A stretch of 64,000 nucleotides of DNA from Craspedostauros australis (Eukaryota > Bacillariophyta > Bacillariophyceae > Mastogloiales > Achnanthaceae), in contig JAMXDE010000003.1 in the NCBI GenBank assembly GCA_026770025.1, positions 1,116,001-1,180,000 of the forward strand. Direction: 5' to 3'. A program made the position numbers and the translations under genes. Shown piece by piece: positions 22,778 to 32,990 of this stretch. Under the pieces are notes generated by a model. It was not told where the DNA came from and searched no databases. It worked only from the letters and a program-made list of their open reading frames with translations. Within the stretch, counting starts at the first letter, position 1, and every line of letters begins with the position of its first letter.

Positions 22778-22803
22778 TTTTGGCGCGAAATTTTGGCGCG
22801 AAA
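22778..22803. promoter_or_regulatory. Perfect tandem pair of an E2F-like 13-mer
   Basis: TTTTGGCGCGAAA occurs twice head to tail without a gap. It fits the E2F/DP consensus TTTSSCGC on both strands. It lies downstream of the 22111 gene; no adjacent start is obvious. Confidence 0.35.
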
Positions 22804-23510
22804 CCTCCCACCAACAAATACAGAACAATCACTCCTTTCCCTCCTTCTCCCACACTCAATCATGAATCACCACTGACTCAAATACTATCCGAAGTCAATG
22901 GGATCAAGATACCCTGGGAACTATGTGCTCTCCTGAACTATTGTAATGCAGCCAACCTGAATTCCGTTGTCAGCTATCCAACCTGATAACCCTGCATGAC
23001 AACAGTCAAGAGATCTTCCCTGCTTCAACACATGCAGGGAATCCAACATCAATTCCCTCGACCCGACAACCTGTGTTCTCGATCTCAACCTCAATCAAGG
23101 TGTCAAAGCTTAGTACTCGAACGTAGAACAACTACGATGAGATACTGGAGAAAGAGAGAAAGAGAGGACCCGTCCGCCTTCAGCACTGAACCTCTGAAGG
23201 TCAGTGCAGAGCCGCACCATTCAGACCGACTATCGTTTCTTCATCCTACATCTCAAACTGATCAACTCACAATGCAGACTATTCAAATAACAAATAGCAC
23301 AACTCAAGATCAGCACAATAACACTAATCTACTTCATTGTCATTCACTACTAATCCCCAGACGGTGGCCCCAAGTTGACTTCACCATCAGATTCCTCGAA
23401 TCTGGCAGTCAACTAGACCATCCCTTCCGGATCGTGTCACAACAGCACACGAAAAATCGAACTAACAGGCTCAATTAGTTGTCTTTTTGCACGCGAAGTG
23501 ATGCGTTGTG

Positions 23511-23575
23511 GTGCGATGTGGTGTGGTGTGGTGTGGTGTGGTGTGGTGTGGTGTGATGTGATGTGATGTGGGGCG
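23511..23575 (+). repeat. Pentanucleotide minisatellite (TGTGG)n
   Basis: About a dozen imperfect TGTGG/TGATG units, continuing into degenerate GATGTGAGGCGAAAT-like words to about 23630. Confidence 0.75.
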
Positions 23576-23862
23576 AAATGATGTGAGGCGGAATGATGCG
23601 AGGCAAAATGACGTGAGGCGAAATGGGGTGTTGTGGTGTCATCAAATGGAAAAGGTTGTCCCTTGATTGTCCGAATCCCCACAGTAGCACCAATGAACGC
23701 ACTGTAACGATCCAAACAGCCTCAGCGCTTTGAGTGGTGTCTGGTGTGTTCGGGGCAAAACTCATGGATCGCACCAGGACACACTCCATCAACGTTCTCC
23801 AACAGCGAGCTCAAGCAGATCGGCAATGGCACTCAAGCGCGTCGACTGTCTTGTGACGAGTA

Positions 23863-23932
23863 TCGAGCGCTTTGTCGGGAATGTCGGGAATGTCGAGAAT
23901 GTTGGGCGCTTTGTCGGGAATGTCGAGAGTTT
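23863..23932 (+). repeat. Short minisatellite of GTCGGGAAT-type units
   Basis: Repeated GTCGGGAAT/GTCGAGAAT 9-mers, interrupted twice by GCGCTTT. Confidence 0.6.
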
Positions 23933-24753
23933 CTCTGTTGCGACTCAAGGCTTTCTAAAGGGAGTAATTGACGCCAAACGCGACAATTCTGAATGACAGG
24001 CATAGAATGTCATGATGCGAAATTACTTAACGTGTGGAAGGTTGAATGGAATCCCGCCTTTCTGCCGAGTGTCCCCGTCACATGTGAACATTGCAATTAA
24101 TCTCGAAATCTTGAATAACGATCACAATCATTCGCTGGCAAAGCCGCGCGAAGTCATTGGGGGCTCCATTCTTCCGCTGGCAACACCGGCGTTATTCCTC
24201 TCACTTTCTTGTTGCGGTTCGTGCTCAGCGTCAACCAACTTGCACAAGAGCGCATCACTCCAACGTTCTCTGCTCTTTGTGCGATTGGTTGACCACACGA
24301 GGAGTCCCAGCATCGCCAGTACTCGACGTGGGCGGACCGTCGACTGGCACAACCCACAGTACCAAGAAGTTTTCGCTGGTTGGATGAGCAGATGCAATGT
24401 TTGCGGTCACGGCTGTTCAGCGTCTGTGGCAACTCTGCTCAAGAGTCCATGTTTCGTTTTCGTGGACATGTGACAACATGCGGGAGAACGTCGAGGGAAC
24501 AAACTGCCCGCACAAAGCATCAAATCACACCGTATTCTGCATCTGCAAGAGGTCACCTGTCGTTCAGCAAGGAGCGTGATGGAATGACCAGACGCCATCA
24601 CAGACGCAGGCAAGCACATAATCTCATTCTCTCGCATTTCGAGCACATCCCGTCTCAATTCATGCCCCCGTGCCATACGTACGATCACACTGCGCATCAC
24701 ATATTGCATCGAGTATCACAGACTTGCACATCACGCTATTGTGCAATCCGACA

Positions 24754-27700
24754 ATGACGCCCGGAGCCATCTCACGCCGCACCGATACCAACAACGTCGG
24801 TATCTCCATCCAACGGGATGTGGCCGATGGCATAGCCAACGGTGCCGACGCCATCCCATCAAAGCCACAGCTGAAGCGGCAGTCTACGCAGGAAGATGTC
24901 AGCGTGGTCGACGATGCTTCGTCTGCCATCACTCCATTTGACTCACAGAACCTGCTGCAGCGGAATGACCAGGAATTACCCTTCGAGGCAGTCGGTCTCA
25001 TCGGCAGGAGCAAGGAGATCCGCATGCTGCGACACGTATTCAACATCACCTGCCTGCAACGTGAAAGGCGACTCTCTGACGGCAATAGCGAGTCGAGTAA
25101 CAAGGCTCCACATCACAGCGGCTCCCATGAACCAGTGGACGCAGCAACATCAGCAGCAACAGACTCGTCAACAGAGTCATCATCCAACGTTGACGATGAG
25201 ATGATGTTGCAAACGGTACGATCATCCAAGAGAACACTTGTTCTCATCTCGGGACATTCGGGAAGTGGAAAGACTGCACTTGCCATGCAAGTCAAGAAGT
25301 TCGCTGCATCACACAATGCCAACATTCTCAATGCCACCAACAGCAGCAGCAACGTGCACCACCCCTTCCACGGCTTCTTCGTGTCTGGCAAGTGCGAGAT
25401 CTCCAAGATGAATGCGGAGCAACCGTACGCTGGGATCAAATCTGCATTGATGGATCTATGCAACCAGATCCTATGCTTGCCTCGCGACGAAGAAGACATC
25501 CATGCCAAAGTCATCATGTCGTCCCTCAACATGGGTGACAAGACGCTTTCCACATCATTGGAAAGCGAGCAGGCACGCAGCAACCTTTCTTCAACCAGCC
25601 ATCCCGGCACTCCTTCAACGCACTCCCCAGGAGCTGACCAACACACACCATCTGCTCTCGACGATCCTCGACGGCTTTCCGCCCTTCGGAAGCTCTTCAC
25701 CAAGGGCCTCACCAAGGGAGAGATCAGGGTGCTGTCCGCTGTCATCCCGGACCTCCCTCAGGTCGTCTATGGTATTCAGCATGCGCTCGTTCTCGGCACA
25801 GCCAGAAGGGACGATGCTTCTGTCGCCAGCCTATCCACATGCACGTCTGGCAGACACAGTCTCGCGAGACCGTGGAATGATCAAATCGGATACCGTGCCC
25901 ACGGGGATCGGCTCAAGTTCGCTCTGCGGAGGTTGATCCAGATCATCTGCAACTTCTGTCCCCTCATCTTCGTCATCGATGACATCCAATGGGCCGACAA
26001 GGCATCGCTGGACATCCTCCAAGCATGGATGCTCGACACCAACAACTCGTCACTGATGGTCATCGGATGTTACCGATCCAATCTACTGGAAGAGAATCGC
26101 ATCCTCAAGACCACGTTGTTGGCATTAGATGAATCCAAACGCGAGCGATCGCTCCGCATCATCAAGCTTCCCATCCAAGATCTGGAGCTGAATCACGTCA
26201 AGGAGATGCTGTGCTGTCTCCTCAAACCCCAGGATGACATCCCATACAGCAACACTGCTGACCACAGCAACCGCGATGATGGAACGCACGATGAACGCTA
26301 TGAGGCCGTGACACACTTTGCAGACATCGTGTACAACAAGACGGGTGGGAATCCCTTCTTCGTGCAACGATTCCTCCATTCGTTGGTCGACGACCGGCTG
26401 CTCCAGTACAATCCATCGATGCTGATGCCCGAGCCGGCCACAACGACAGGGTCGACGCCGCCACCATCACCCGTGCCAGCAACAACCGCAGCACCAACAG
26501 CATCGGCACCATCGACAGTATCAACACTCACATGGGAATGGGTCTGGAATAATGATGAGATGGAGGCCAAGTCACCACTCACCAGCAACGTCATCGACCT
26601 CATGAAGAACAAACTGCATCAGGTGCAGGATGCCAGACAGATCTTGCCCATCGCGGCATGTCTGGGTGCATCCTTCTCCTACTCAACCATCTGTGTGGTG
26701 ATGCGCGGCCTCTCCATCCACTCAGCCCATTCGGCTTTCGTCCGCAAGCTGTTTGGTATCAGTCGCTTCGTCTCCAACAGCGGGATCCGCAAGATGCTCC
26801 GCACCTGCGAACGTGAAGGCTTGCTGGAACGATCTGCCAGTGTCAAGGTCGCCGACGACCACGCAATAGACATCGATGCAACCAACGCATCGAGCAAGAC
26901 CCAATCCAGCACACACTCAAAGCAGAAGGCAAAGACGAGACAGTCCACCATCTTCAACTTCAGCCACGACAAGGTCCAGGAGGCAGCGCTGGACATGGTG
27001 GAACAGGAGCAGCTCTCAGAGCTCAAGTATCGTGTGGGAGAGATCCTCCTCTTCGGTCTTTCCCAAGATGAGCTTGATGAACGTATCTTCATGGTCACCA
27101 ACCTTGTCAACACAAGACCAGACCTGATCCCGGACACCAACAAGAGCGACCGCCGCAAGCGAGTGATGATGCTCAACTTCGACGCCGGCACCAAGGCCGT
27201 CGGTTGTTCCGCATTTCGGTTGGCCCTCGGATACTTCCGTTGTGCTATCGGCCTTCTCCCACCCAATTACTGGGACGTGATGCAAGAAGAGACGTTGCAA
27301 GTCTATTCTTCCGCAGCAGAGTGCGCCTTCGTCACGGGGGATCTCGGTAGGTCCCGCAGATACTGCAACATCATCGTCGAATCCAAGTGCGACATCTTGG
27401 AGAAGATCGATGCCTACCATACACTGGCAGACATCGCAGCAGCCGAGCACAAGAAGGATGGAGAGAAATCTGTCGCAGTGCAGCTTTGCTTGAGTGTCTT
27501 GTCACAGCTGGGCTGCAGCATCCCAAAGCCGGGGATGAAGCGAACGTTCGCGACCATCTCTGGACTCCTCAAGGTGAAGCGCGCTGCTCAATCGTTGACA
27601 TCGGAATCCATTGCAAAGCTCCCGCTGAATGAACATGAGAAGGAAGACGCGGTAATGAGCACGTTGGGTAAGCTTGTCACGCTCTGTTACCTCACCGATC

Positions 27701-28824
27701 CAGAGCTCATACCCATCATTACAGTCAAGACTTTCCAACGAACGTTCAAGTACGGCATATCCGAGCATTCCCCGATCGCCTTCATCTTCCTGGGTCTCAT
27801 AACGGGATCAGCCATGGGTGATGTCAAGGCACGTGAGAATCTGGGACGAGCCTCCCTCGAAATGCTGGCCAGGTTAGATCACCCCACCACCGAGCCTAAG
27901 ATTATCTTCAATTTCTACTCGATGATTCAACACTGGAATCAACCGATGGAAGAGATCAAAGAGCCGTTCATGGAGGCATATCGCATGGGCACGGCAAATG
28001 GTGAGTTGGAAACGGCATGTTGGAGTATGTCTTGCTACCTCGGCTTCTCTTTTTGCGACGGAACTCGGCTATCCCAAGTCGAAGCCGACTATGAGACGTA
28101 CGCCAAGGTGATGTTGGATTTCAACCAGACTCAGCAGTGCTATTTCGTATCGATAGGATGGCAGAAGACTCTAAATCTCCGCGGTGCATCCAAACATACC
28201 GTCCTCCTCATCGGCGACGCCTTCGACGAACGCAAAGAGGCATGCGATGAATCCGGTGCGATGGCCAACATCCAGAAGCACGGGCTCGCCATGGCCAAAG
28301 CGGACCTTTGCTGCTTCTTTGGTGAATACGAGATGGGCGCCAAACTATCCGTCGCATCTGCCCTCGCATTGGCCAAGGCATCACTGGGTTCGTTCGCCGC
28401 GCCACCCAGTTTATTCCGTGGAGCGTTGGCCTGCTTTGCAGCCTCACACGTCACGACATCGAAGAGCCGAAAGTACCTCAGGACGGCCCGACAGTGCGCG
28501 AAGCAGCTGAAGGTATGGAACAAGCAGGGCCATCCCAACTGTCCCCACTACCTCACAATTCTGAAAGCAGAAGAGCACTTCCTGCGTGGCAAGCACAGCT
28601 CCGCAATCGTGCTGTACGTGCAAAGCATCCAAAGTGCATCGCAACGCGGGTACATTCATGACGAGGCAACGGCGAATGAGCGGCTTGCTGATTGCTTGAT
28701 GGATTACGGTCGTCGCAATGATGCGAAGTCTCGGTACGGAGAGTCATCGAGGTTATACAGGGAATGGGGAGCGCTGAAGAAGGTGGAAGTGCTGGAGGCC
28801 AAGACGCTGAACCTGTTTGGGTAA
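24754..28824 (+). CDS. AAA-type signalling ATPase with TPR-like solenoid, paralogue 2
   Basis: 1356 residues from the ATG; the domain order is the same as in 14708-18796, including GHSGSGKT, VIDDIQWAD and GGNPFFVQRFL. It lacks about six residues of a Thr/Ala run after Walker A (NATTAADTANSS in paralogue 1, NATNSS here). Apart from scattered changes the first ~1020 and last ~115 residues are almost identical to paralogue 1. The segment encoded at about 27785-28495 differs heavily, although length and framework words (FDGTRLSQV/FCDGTRLSQV, FNQTQQ, LIGDAFDER, CCFFGEYEMGAKLSVASALAL) are kept. Outside the CDS the two loci are unrelated from ~35 bp before the ATG and from about the stop onward. No stop or frameshift, so probably functional. 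Confidence 0.88.
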   Translation: MTPGAISRRTDTNNVGISIQRDVADGIANGADAIPSKPQLKRQSTQEDVSVVDDASSAITPFDSQNLLQRNDQELPFEAVGLIGRSKEIRMLRHVFNITCLQRERRLSDGNSESSNKAPHHSGSHEPVDAATSAATDSSTESSSNVDDEMMLQTVRSSKRTLVLISGHSGSGKTALAMQVKKFAASHNANILNATNSSSNVHHPFHGFFVSGKCEISKMNAEQPYAGIKSALMDLCNQILCLPRDEEDIHAKVIMSSLNMGDKTLSTSLESEQARSNLSSTSHPGTPSTHSPGADQHTPSALDDPRRLSALRKLFTKGLTKGEIRVLSAVIPDLPQVVYGIQHALVLGTARRDDASVASLSTCTSGRHSLARPWNDQIGYRAHGDRLKFALRRLIQIICNFCPLIFVIDDIQWADKASLDILQAWMLDTNNSSLMVIGCYRSNLLEENRILKTTLLALDESKRERSLRIIKLPIQDLELNHVKEMLCCLLKPQDDIPYSNTADHSNRDDGTHDERYEAVTHFADIVYNKTGGNPFFVQRFLHSLVDDRLLQYNPSMLMPEPATTTGSTPPPSPVPATTAAPTASAPSTVSTLTWEWVWNNDEMEAKSPLTSNVIDLMKNKLHQVQDARQILPIAACLGASFSYSTICVVMRGLSIHSAHSAFVRKLFGISRFVSNSGIRKMLRTCEREGLLERSASVKVADDHAIDIDATNASSKTQSSTHSKQKAKTRQSTIFNFSHDKVQEAALDMVEQEQLSELKYRVGEILLFGLSQDELDERIFMVTNLVNTRPDLIPDTNKSDRRKRVMMLNFDAGTKAVGCSAFRLALGYFRCAIGLLPPNYWDVMQEETLQVYSSAAECAFVTGDLGRSRRYCNIIVESKCDILEKIDAYHTLADIAAAEHKKDGEKSVAVQLCLSVLSQLGCSIPKPGMKRTFATISGLLKVKRAAQSLTSESIAKLPLNEHEKEDAVMSTLGKLVTLCYLTDPELIPIITVKTFQRTFKYGISEHSPIAFIFLGLITGSAMGDVKARENLGRASLEMLARLDHPTTEPKIIFNFYSMIQHWNQPMEEIKEPFMEAYRMGTANGELETACWSMSCYLGFSFCDGTRLSQVEADYETYAKVMLDFNQTQQCYFVSIGWQKTLNLRGASKHTVLLIGDAFDERKEACDESGAMANIQKHGLAMAKADLCCFFGEYEMGAKLSVASALALAKASLGSFAAPPSLFRGALACFAASHVTTSKSRKYLRTARQCAKQLKVWNKQGHPNCPHYLTILKAEEHFLRGKHSSAIVLYVQSIQSASQRGYIHDEATANERLADCLMDYGRRNDAKSRYGESSRLYREWGALKKVEVLEAKTLNLFG

Positions 28825-28977
28825 AGGGGTGAGCCTACATCATGGGGAGTAATACGACAGTCTACGACTAATTTATATAATACGTTTTGATCAAGAGCTG
28901 TGCACTTGCACAAGAATGCAAGATACATACGGATGCACTCCCACGTACCATGCTCTCATGCGCCAATCTAACGCTGT

Positions 28978-30147
28978 TTAGTTGGACGACGCACCGAAGG
29001 TCTTCTTCTGATAGCATTCACCCCACGCGCAGACTGACTTGCTGCGCAGGATGGCGGCGAAGGCATCGAGATCGATGGGATCCGCCTTGTTGCCTTCCCA
29101 CGGCACAAGGTCCTCGGGCTCGGCACGCTTGAACTGCTGCGTGGGATACTTGACGTCCGTTGAGATGACTTGCGTGTCGGGCGGTAACTGATTCGATGCC
29201 TGCAGGTGTCCGACCAGTTCGATGACCTTTGCGATCGTTGCCAATTGCGTCGTTTCCGGCGACGACATGTCGGCCAATTGGGACATGTTTTTGGAATCAT
29301 GCTCGAGCAGCTCGAAGAGCAATTTAATGCGATCCGGAACTGGGCTGTTGACGGTCAGCGCAAGGATGGTCATCCACAGCATGACGGGTCGGCTCAATGA
29401 CGACTCTACGGTGAAGTCGTCGAATGCGGAGGACGGTTGCTGGGGCGATGAATCGAGCAACGCCACGACGACACGATCCAAGTAATGTCCCAGCTGGATG
29501 GTGAACGTGTCGCCCTTGATACCGGCCATGGCCCGGCGCGCGGTGGCGATGAATTCCTCGTACGTGCAGGTCGGACCATGCACGCTGTAGACGTGAGTCA
29601 TGATCTGACGGTAGACATCCGCGGTGAGCTCGGAATTGGCGATGCGCAGATCCGCAATCTCGCAGGGATCCAACGCCGAGATGAGTTCGATCTTATCGCG
29701 CAAGGCATTGCGGTTGCTGGTGTTGTAGGAGCTGCGAATGAGCGTCGCGATGATGGCGGCGATGACGGCGAGGAAGATCTTGCCGAGATTGTCGAGCAGC
29801 CAGTTGCTGTCGTCGGTTTTTTTCTTTTTGTCGCTTTTGGCATCGTCCTTTGCTTGCGTTTCGGCCTTGGCTTGCGCCGGAGGAGCCGTCGTTGAGAAGT
29901 GGCGGGTGCAATCGATGCCGAGCGATCGCAAGGATGCATATGCTTCTGGGTGTGCTCCTGTTTGCAGCTGGGTCGGCAAGGTCGCCAGGCATCGGATAGA
30001 TTGCTGCATGTGATGCTGCATCTGATGCTGATGGCGATGTCGCAAGAAGCACCTGGAGTACGGGTAGTTGCATTCCCACTGTTGCTGCCGCAGAAATGCC
30101 GCATTCCTCGACAGGAACCGTCTCGTGGATTCTCGAATCGCTCTCAT
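28978..30147 (-). CDS. Mitochondrially targeted single-pass membrane protein, function unknown
   Basis: 389 residues from an ATG. The N-terminus is Arg/Ser/Gln-rich and lacks early acidic residues, as in mitochondrial presequences, and TRHFSTTAPP at 81-90 matches an MPP R-3 site (cleavage after Phe84). A charged linker with a KKKK run leads to one hydrophobic segment at about 116-137 (NLGKIFLAVIAAIIATLI). A ~250-residue soluble helical domain follows. It contains SALDPCEIADLRIAN and YEEFIATARRAM, the latter reminiscent of EF-hand or helical-bundle scaffolds but without a clear calcium loop. An inner-membrane protein with one large soluble domain is likely (inference). I do not recognise a named family. 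Its stop lies 153 bp from the stop of AAA/TPR gene 2 (tail to tail). Confidence 0.75.
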   Translation of the reverse strand: MRAIRESTRRFLSRNAAFLRQQQWECNYPYSRCFLRHRHQHQMQHHMQQSIRCLATLPTQLQTGAHPEAYASLRSLGIDCTRHFSTTAPPAQAKAETQAKDDAKSDKKKKTDDSNWLLDNLGKIFLAVIAAIIATLIRSSYNTSNRNALRDKIELISALDPCEIADLRIANSELTADVYRQIMTHVYSVHGPTCTYEEFIATARRAMAGIKGDTFTIQLGHYLDRVVVALLDSSPQQPSSAFDDFTVESSLSRPVMLWMTILALTVNSPVPDRIKLLFELLEHDSKNMSQLADMSSPETTQLATIAKVIELVGHLQASNQLPPDTQVISTDVKYPTQQFKRAEPEDLVPWEGNKADPIDLDAFAAILRSKSVCAWGECYQKKTFGASSN

Positions 30148-31870
30148 GTTGGTTCGATCAAATCAGAATGAGTAGATTGGATCAATAGAATAATAGGTTG
30201 GGATGGATGAGAGAAGGTGCGAGTCCGACCTACTTGTAGTAGTATGACATCCACAGAACACATCAGTGGGTGTTGGGGGCATGGAATGAACTTGATGCCT
30301 CTCGGCATGCCCCTCTTCCAAACATCACATCATCAGACATCGCAACACGACAGGACAAACCCAAACACACGCTTTGATGTGTGGTGACGATCTGGTCTTC
30401 CGACTGAACCGACCCATGACATCACTGACAACCAATCGAACGAATCAAAACGGGACCATATCTTTGTGTGGTGTCTTTTGCTTCCCAAAAGATTCGAGAG
30501 CGAGACACGACCACGCACAGCGCGAGTAATCCCACGAACCCTCTTGCGCTTTGCACACAAAAGCAAACGGATCACAAACAAACAAACAGAAGAAAGGCTT
30601 CCATGAACCATTGTCGACTTGCTGTCCGAAGACTCCACCCGCGCTTTGCCACACACACCCGGGAGTTGTCGGAAAAAGAGAAAATCGCGTTTTTTGTGTC
30701 GGAGTCTGTTCACAAATGACAAGAAACTGCCAGTTGCCAGTTCGCCACACGTGATGGAGCGCACTCGATTCGAGATGTTCGACTCATACGACTACTACAA
30801 GAATGCCGAGTTGGTTCACGAGAGCAAACGATCATTTCTGAGTCCCGCATTGTGGCGTGTGTGGAGATGGGATTTCCTCGCTGCGGCGGTGTTTTGGTGT
30901 TGCTCATTCTCGTCACACTTTGCTGCGGTGGTCCGGAAAGCGCACTGTCGTCTTGGTTGGCAGAACAAGTCCTTGTCTTCTGGTTTGTTGGCTTGTACTA
31001 CTGTTATATTGAACTCATCAAAAGCCCACCAGGGACGATCGAGTATCGTTCCTGACCCCACGCCATTTACCTTCTTGACGATGTGATGCGTTTGATTCCC
31101 ATCAGTGAGAGTTGCCTGTAGGGTAGAGTGCAAGGAATCCACCAGCAGTATCGCACGGCAAAAAATCACCACAATGCGAGGTGGCCTGATGACCAACCAC
31201 CAATCGTCACTCTTCACATCGTTATGCACTGGGTGTCACTCTCATCCATCTTTGTGCAACATTGATAGCAGCAGACTCAAGGAGTAGCAGCCCAATCGAT
31301 GTTGATAGAGTATGAAGCCTTGTCCCATGCAATGATGTCAGAGCTGATCACGCGCCAACACGCTACATTTTGTTGCAACATGTGCAGACCGCGCACGCAC
31401 ACCGCAGCATACTCCCTCTGGAGAGAGAGAGAGAGAGAGAGATCGTACCTCCATGGTCGCGTTGTTGAGTCTCGTATCGTTGAATACGAAGCAATGTTGT
31501 ACACACTCAAGCGAAAGGGGTTCCTCGATTGGGTCTCCTTCGCTGCGCTTTGTTCTCGAGTTGACTGTCTGAAGAGCGCACACAATTTGGCGCACACAGA
31601 GTAGTGCAGCGCTTTCTCATCGTGCTGCGCTTACGTGCTCGTTGACGTCCTACCCATCCCAGAATTGCTGCATTGTCTCACAGTTTAGGACAAGGTGTGG
31701 TGTATCTGGTCAATAGAATAGTTGAGAATAGATCTAATGCAATTATAGTATATGAGTGGTGGTGCAGTGCTCTTCTATTTGCCGGATTCGACGCGATTCA
31801 ATCTCCTGGTTGCTGTTGCAAGATGCGTTCCAGACCACGAATCCCTCAGTATTGTTGAAACTTGTATAAT
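30148..31870. other. Intergenic, nothing recognised
   Basis: Only short frames on both strands. A (GA)n microsatellite lies at about 31422-31441. It should hold the promoter of the 28978-30147 gene and the left flank of the Harbinger-like element. I could not find that element's terminal repeat by eye. Confidence 0.45.
31422..31441 (+). repeat. (GA)n microsatellite
   Basis: Ten GA units in an otherwise unremarkable stretch. Confidence 0.8.
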
Positions 31871-32990
31871 CTAGTATTGTACTTGGAATAGAGAGTTGCC
31901 ATGTTCGATTTGAAGCTGGGTTATAGTGACAATTGCTTTCATCACATGCTTGTGCAACATCAGGTCATGGCGGAAACGATGCTCCAGGATCTTCCAATTC
32001 TTGAAGCGGCCATTCACAGTCTCATGGCGAGCACGAGCTTGGCTTTTGGCTTGCTTCTCCGCCTCTGTAACAAAATCATCGGATGTTCGGACAGCTTCGT
32101 CACCGCGGTATCCACGATCAGCCTCCACCATCTCACCATCATCCAAGTACTGTTTCAGCAAAGAGCGAAAGATCTTGAGGTCTGGGTGCCGCCCACAAGC
32201 AAACGGACCATTCATCCATACGATATCCCCCTTTTGGATCGACACAGCGATCTCATATCTGATTCCAGCCGATCGGAACTTGTGCGAATACCACTTGCGG
32301 TCAAATGGGGTTGGCTCGTTGATCTTGAAATCAGTGCCATCAACAGTGACCAGGCACGATCTGTTCAAATCGCCTGAGTATCGGTTCTCCCACAGGATCT
32401 TTTCATGGTGACGTCGAAGAGAGACAAGCAGTGCAAAAGATGTGAGCTTGTTTGTTGCTGAATCAATTGTGAGTGAAATGCATTCCCCTTGGACTTACCA
32501 CATCATTTTTCAAATCCGCTACAGCCTTGATGGCTGACCAGATATGGAGCTTGAGAGTCTTATCTGTGGTCCGAAGGAAGACGCATGCCATGCGCACGGA
32601 TGGGTAGTGCCGCATGTAGTAAAGGGCCCAAAGGAGATGCTTTGGCTTCAGGTCCCCACGACGTGCTGCAAGTGCCCACAGCACAGAGCAGAGATGAGGC
32701 GAAATCCCAAATGCAACGGTAAAGTCCTCCCCGAATGCACCTGATCGGCATCGTAGATTGGTGATGCACTGACCAGGGGTGAGAAGGATGTAGCGCGCAA
32801 GATCAAGAAAGTCTTGCACGCTGCCGATGGAGTATCGCTGATCGTAGGCGCCATTCAACATTGGTTGGGTATTGGATCGAAGGAAGAAGTTGAAGCTGAA
32901 GTGATGGCTGTCCCTGCCTCTCCAAATCATGAAGGATCGGCCAACTGACTTGGGAGAATCCGTGTCCAATGATGAAGTTGTTTGCTTCAT
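31871..32990 (-). CDS. PIF/Harbinger-like DDE transposase with one intron
   Basis: Exon 1 is 32990-32499 and exon 2 is 32398-31871. The 100-bp intron 32399-32498 has GTAAGT and AG ends and joins ..LKNDV to ILWENRY.. in frame, giving 339 residues. The nuclease triad is visible: Asp184 in VTVDGTDF, Asp258 in VEADRGYRGD and Glu290 in RARHETVNGRF, the spacing and context of the DDE_4/IS5-Harbinger group. The start MKQTTSS is an ATG. The enzyme would excise and insert its element in the nucleus. No stop or frameshift, so it may be active. The divergent neighbour at 34201-36315 is the likely second protein of the element. Harbinger elements usually need a partner DNA-binding protein. Confidence 0.88.

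Larger units (their letters stand above)
22636..24753. other. Intergenic upstream of AAA/TPR gene 2
   Basis: No gene recognised. It holds an E2F-like tandem motif, a GTGTG-type minisatellite and a GTCGGGAAT-type minisatellite. Similarity to the upstream region of AAA/TPR gene 1 covers only about the last 35 bases before the ATG. Confidence 0.5.

Noticed and set aside
23475..23792. Frame encoding His/Thr/Pro repeats
   Set aside because: Read-through of the TGTGG minisatellite.
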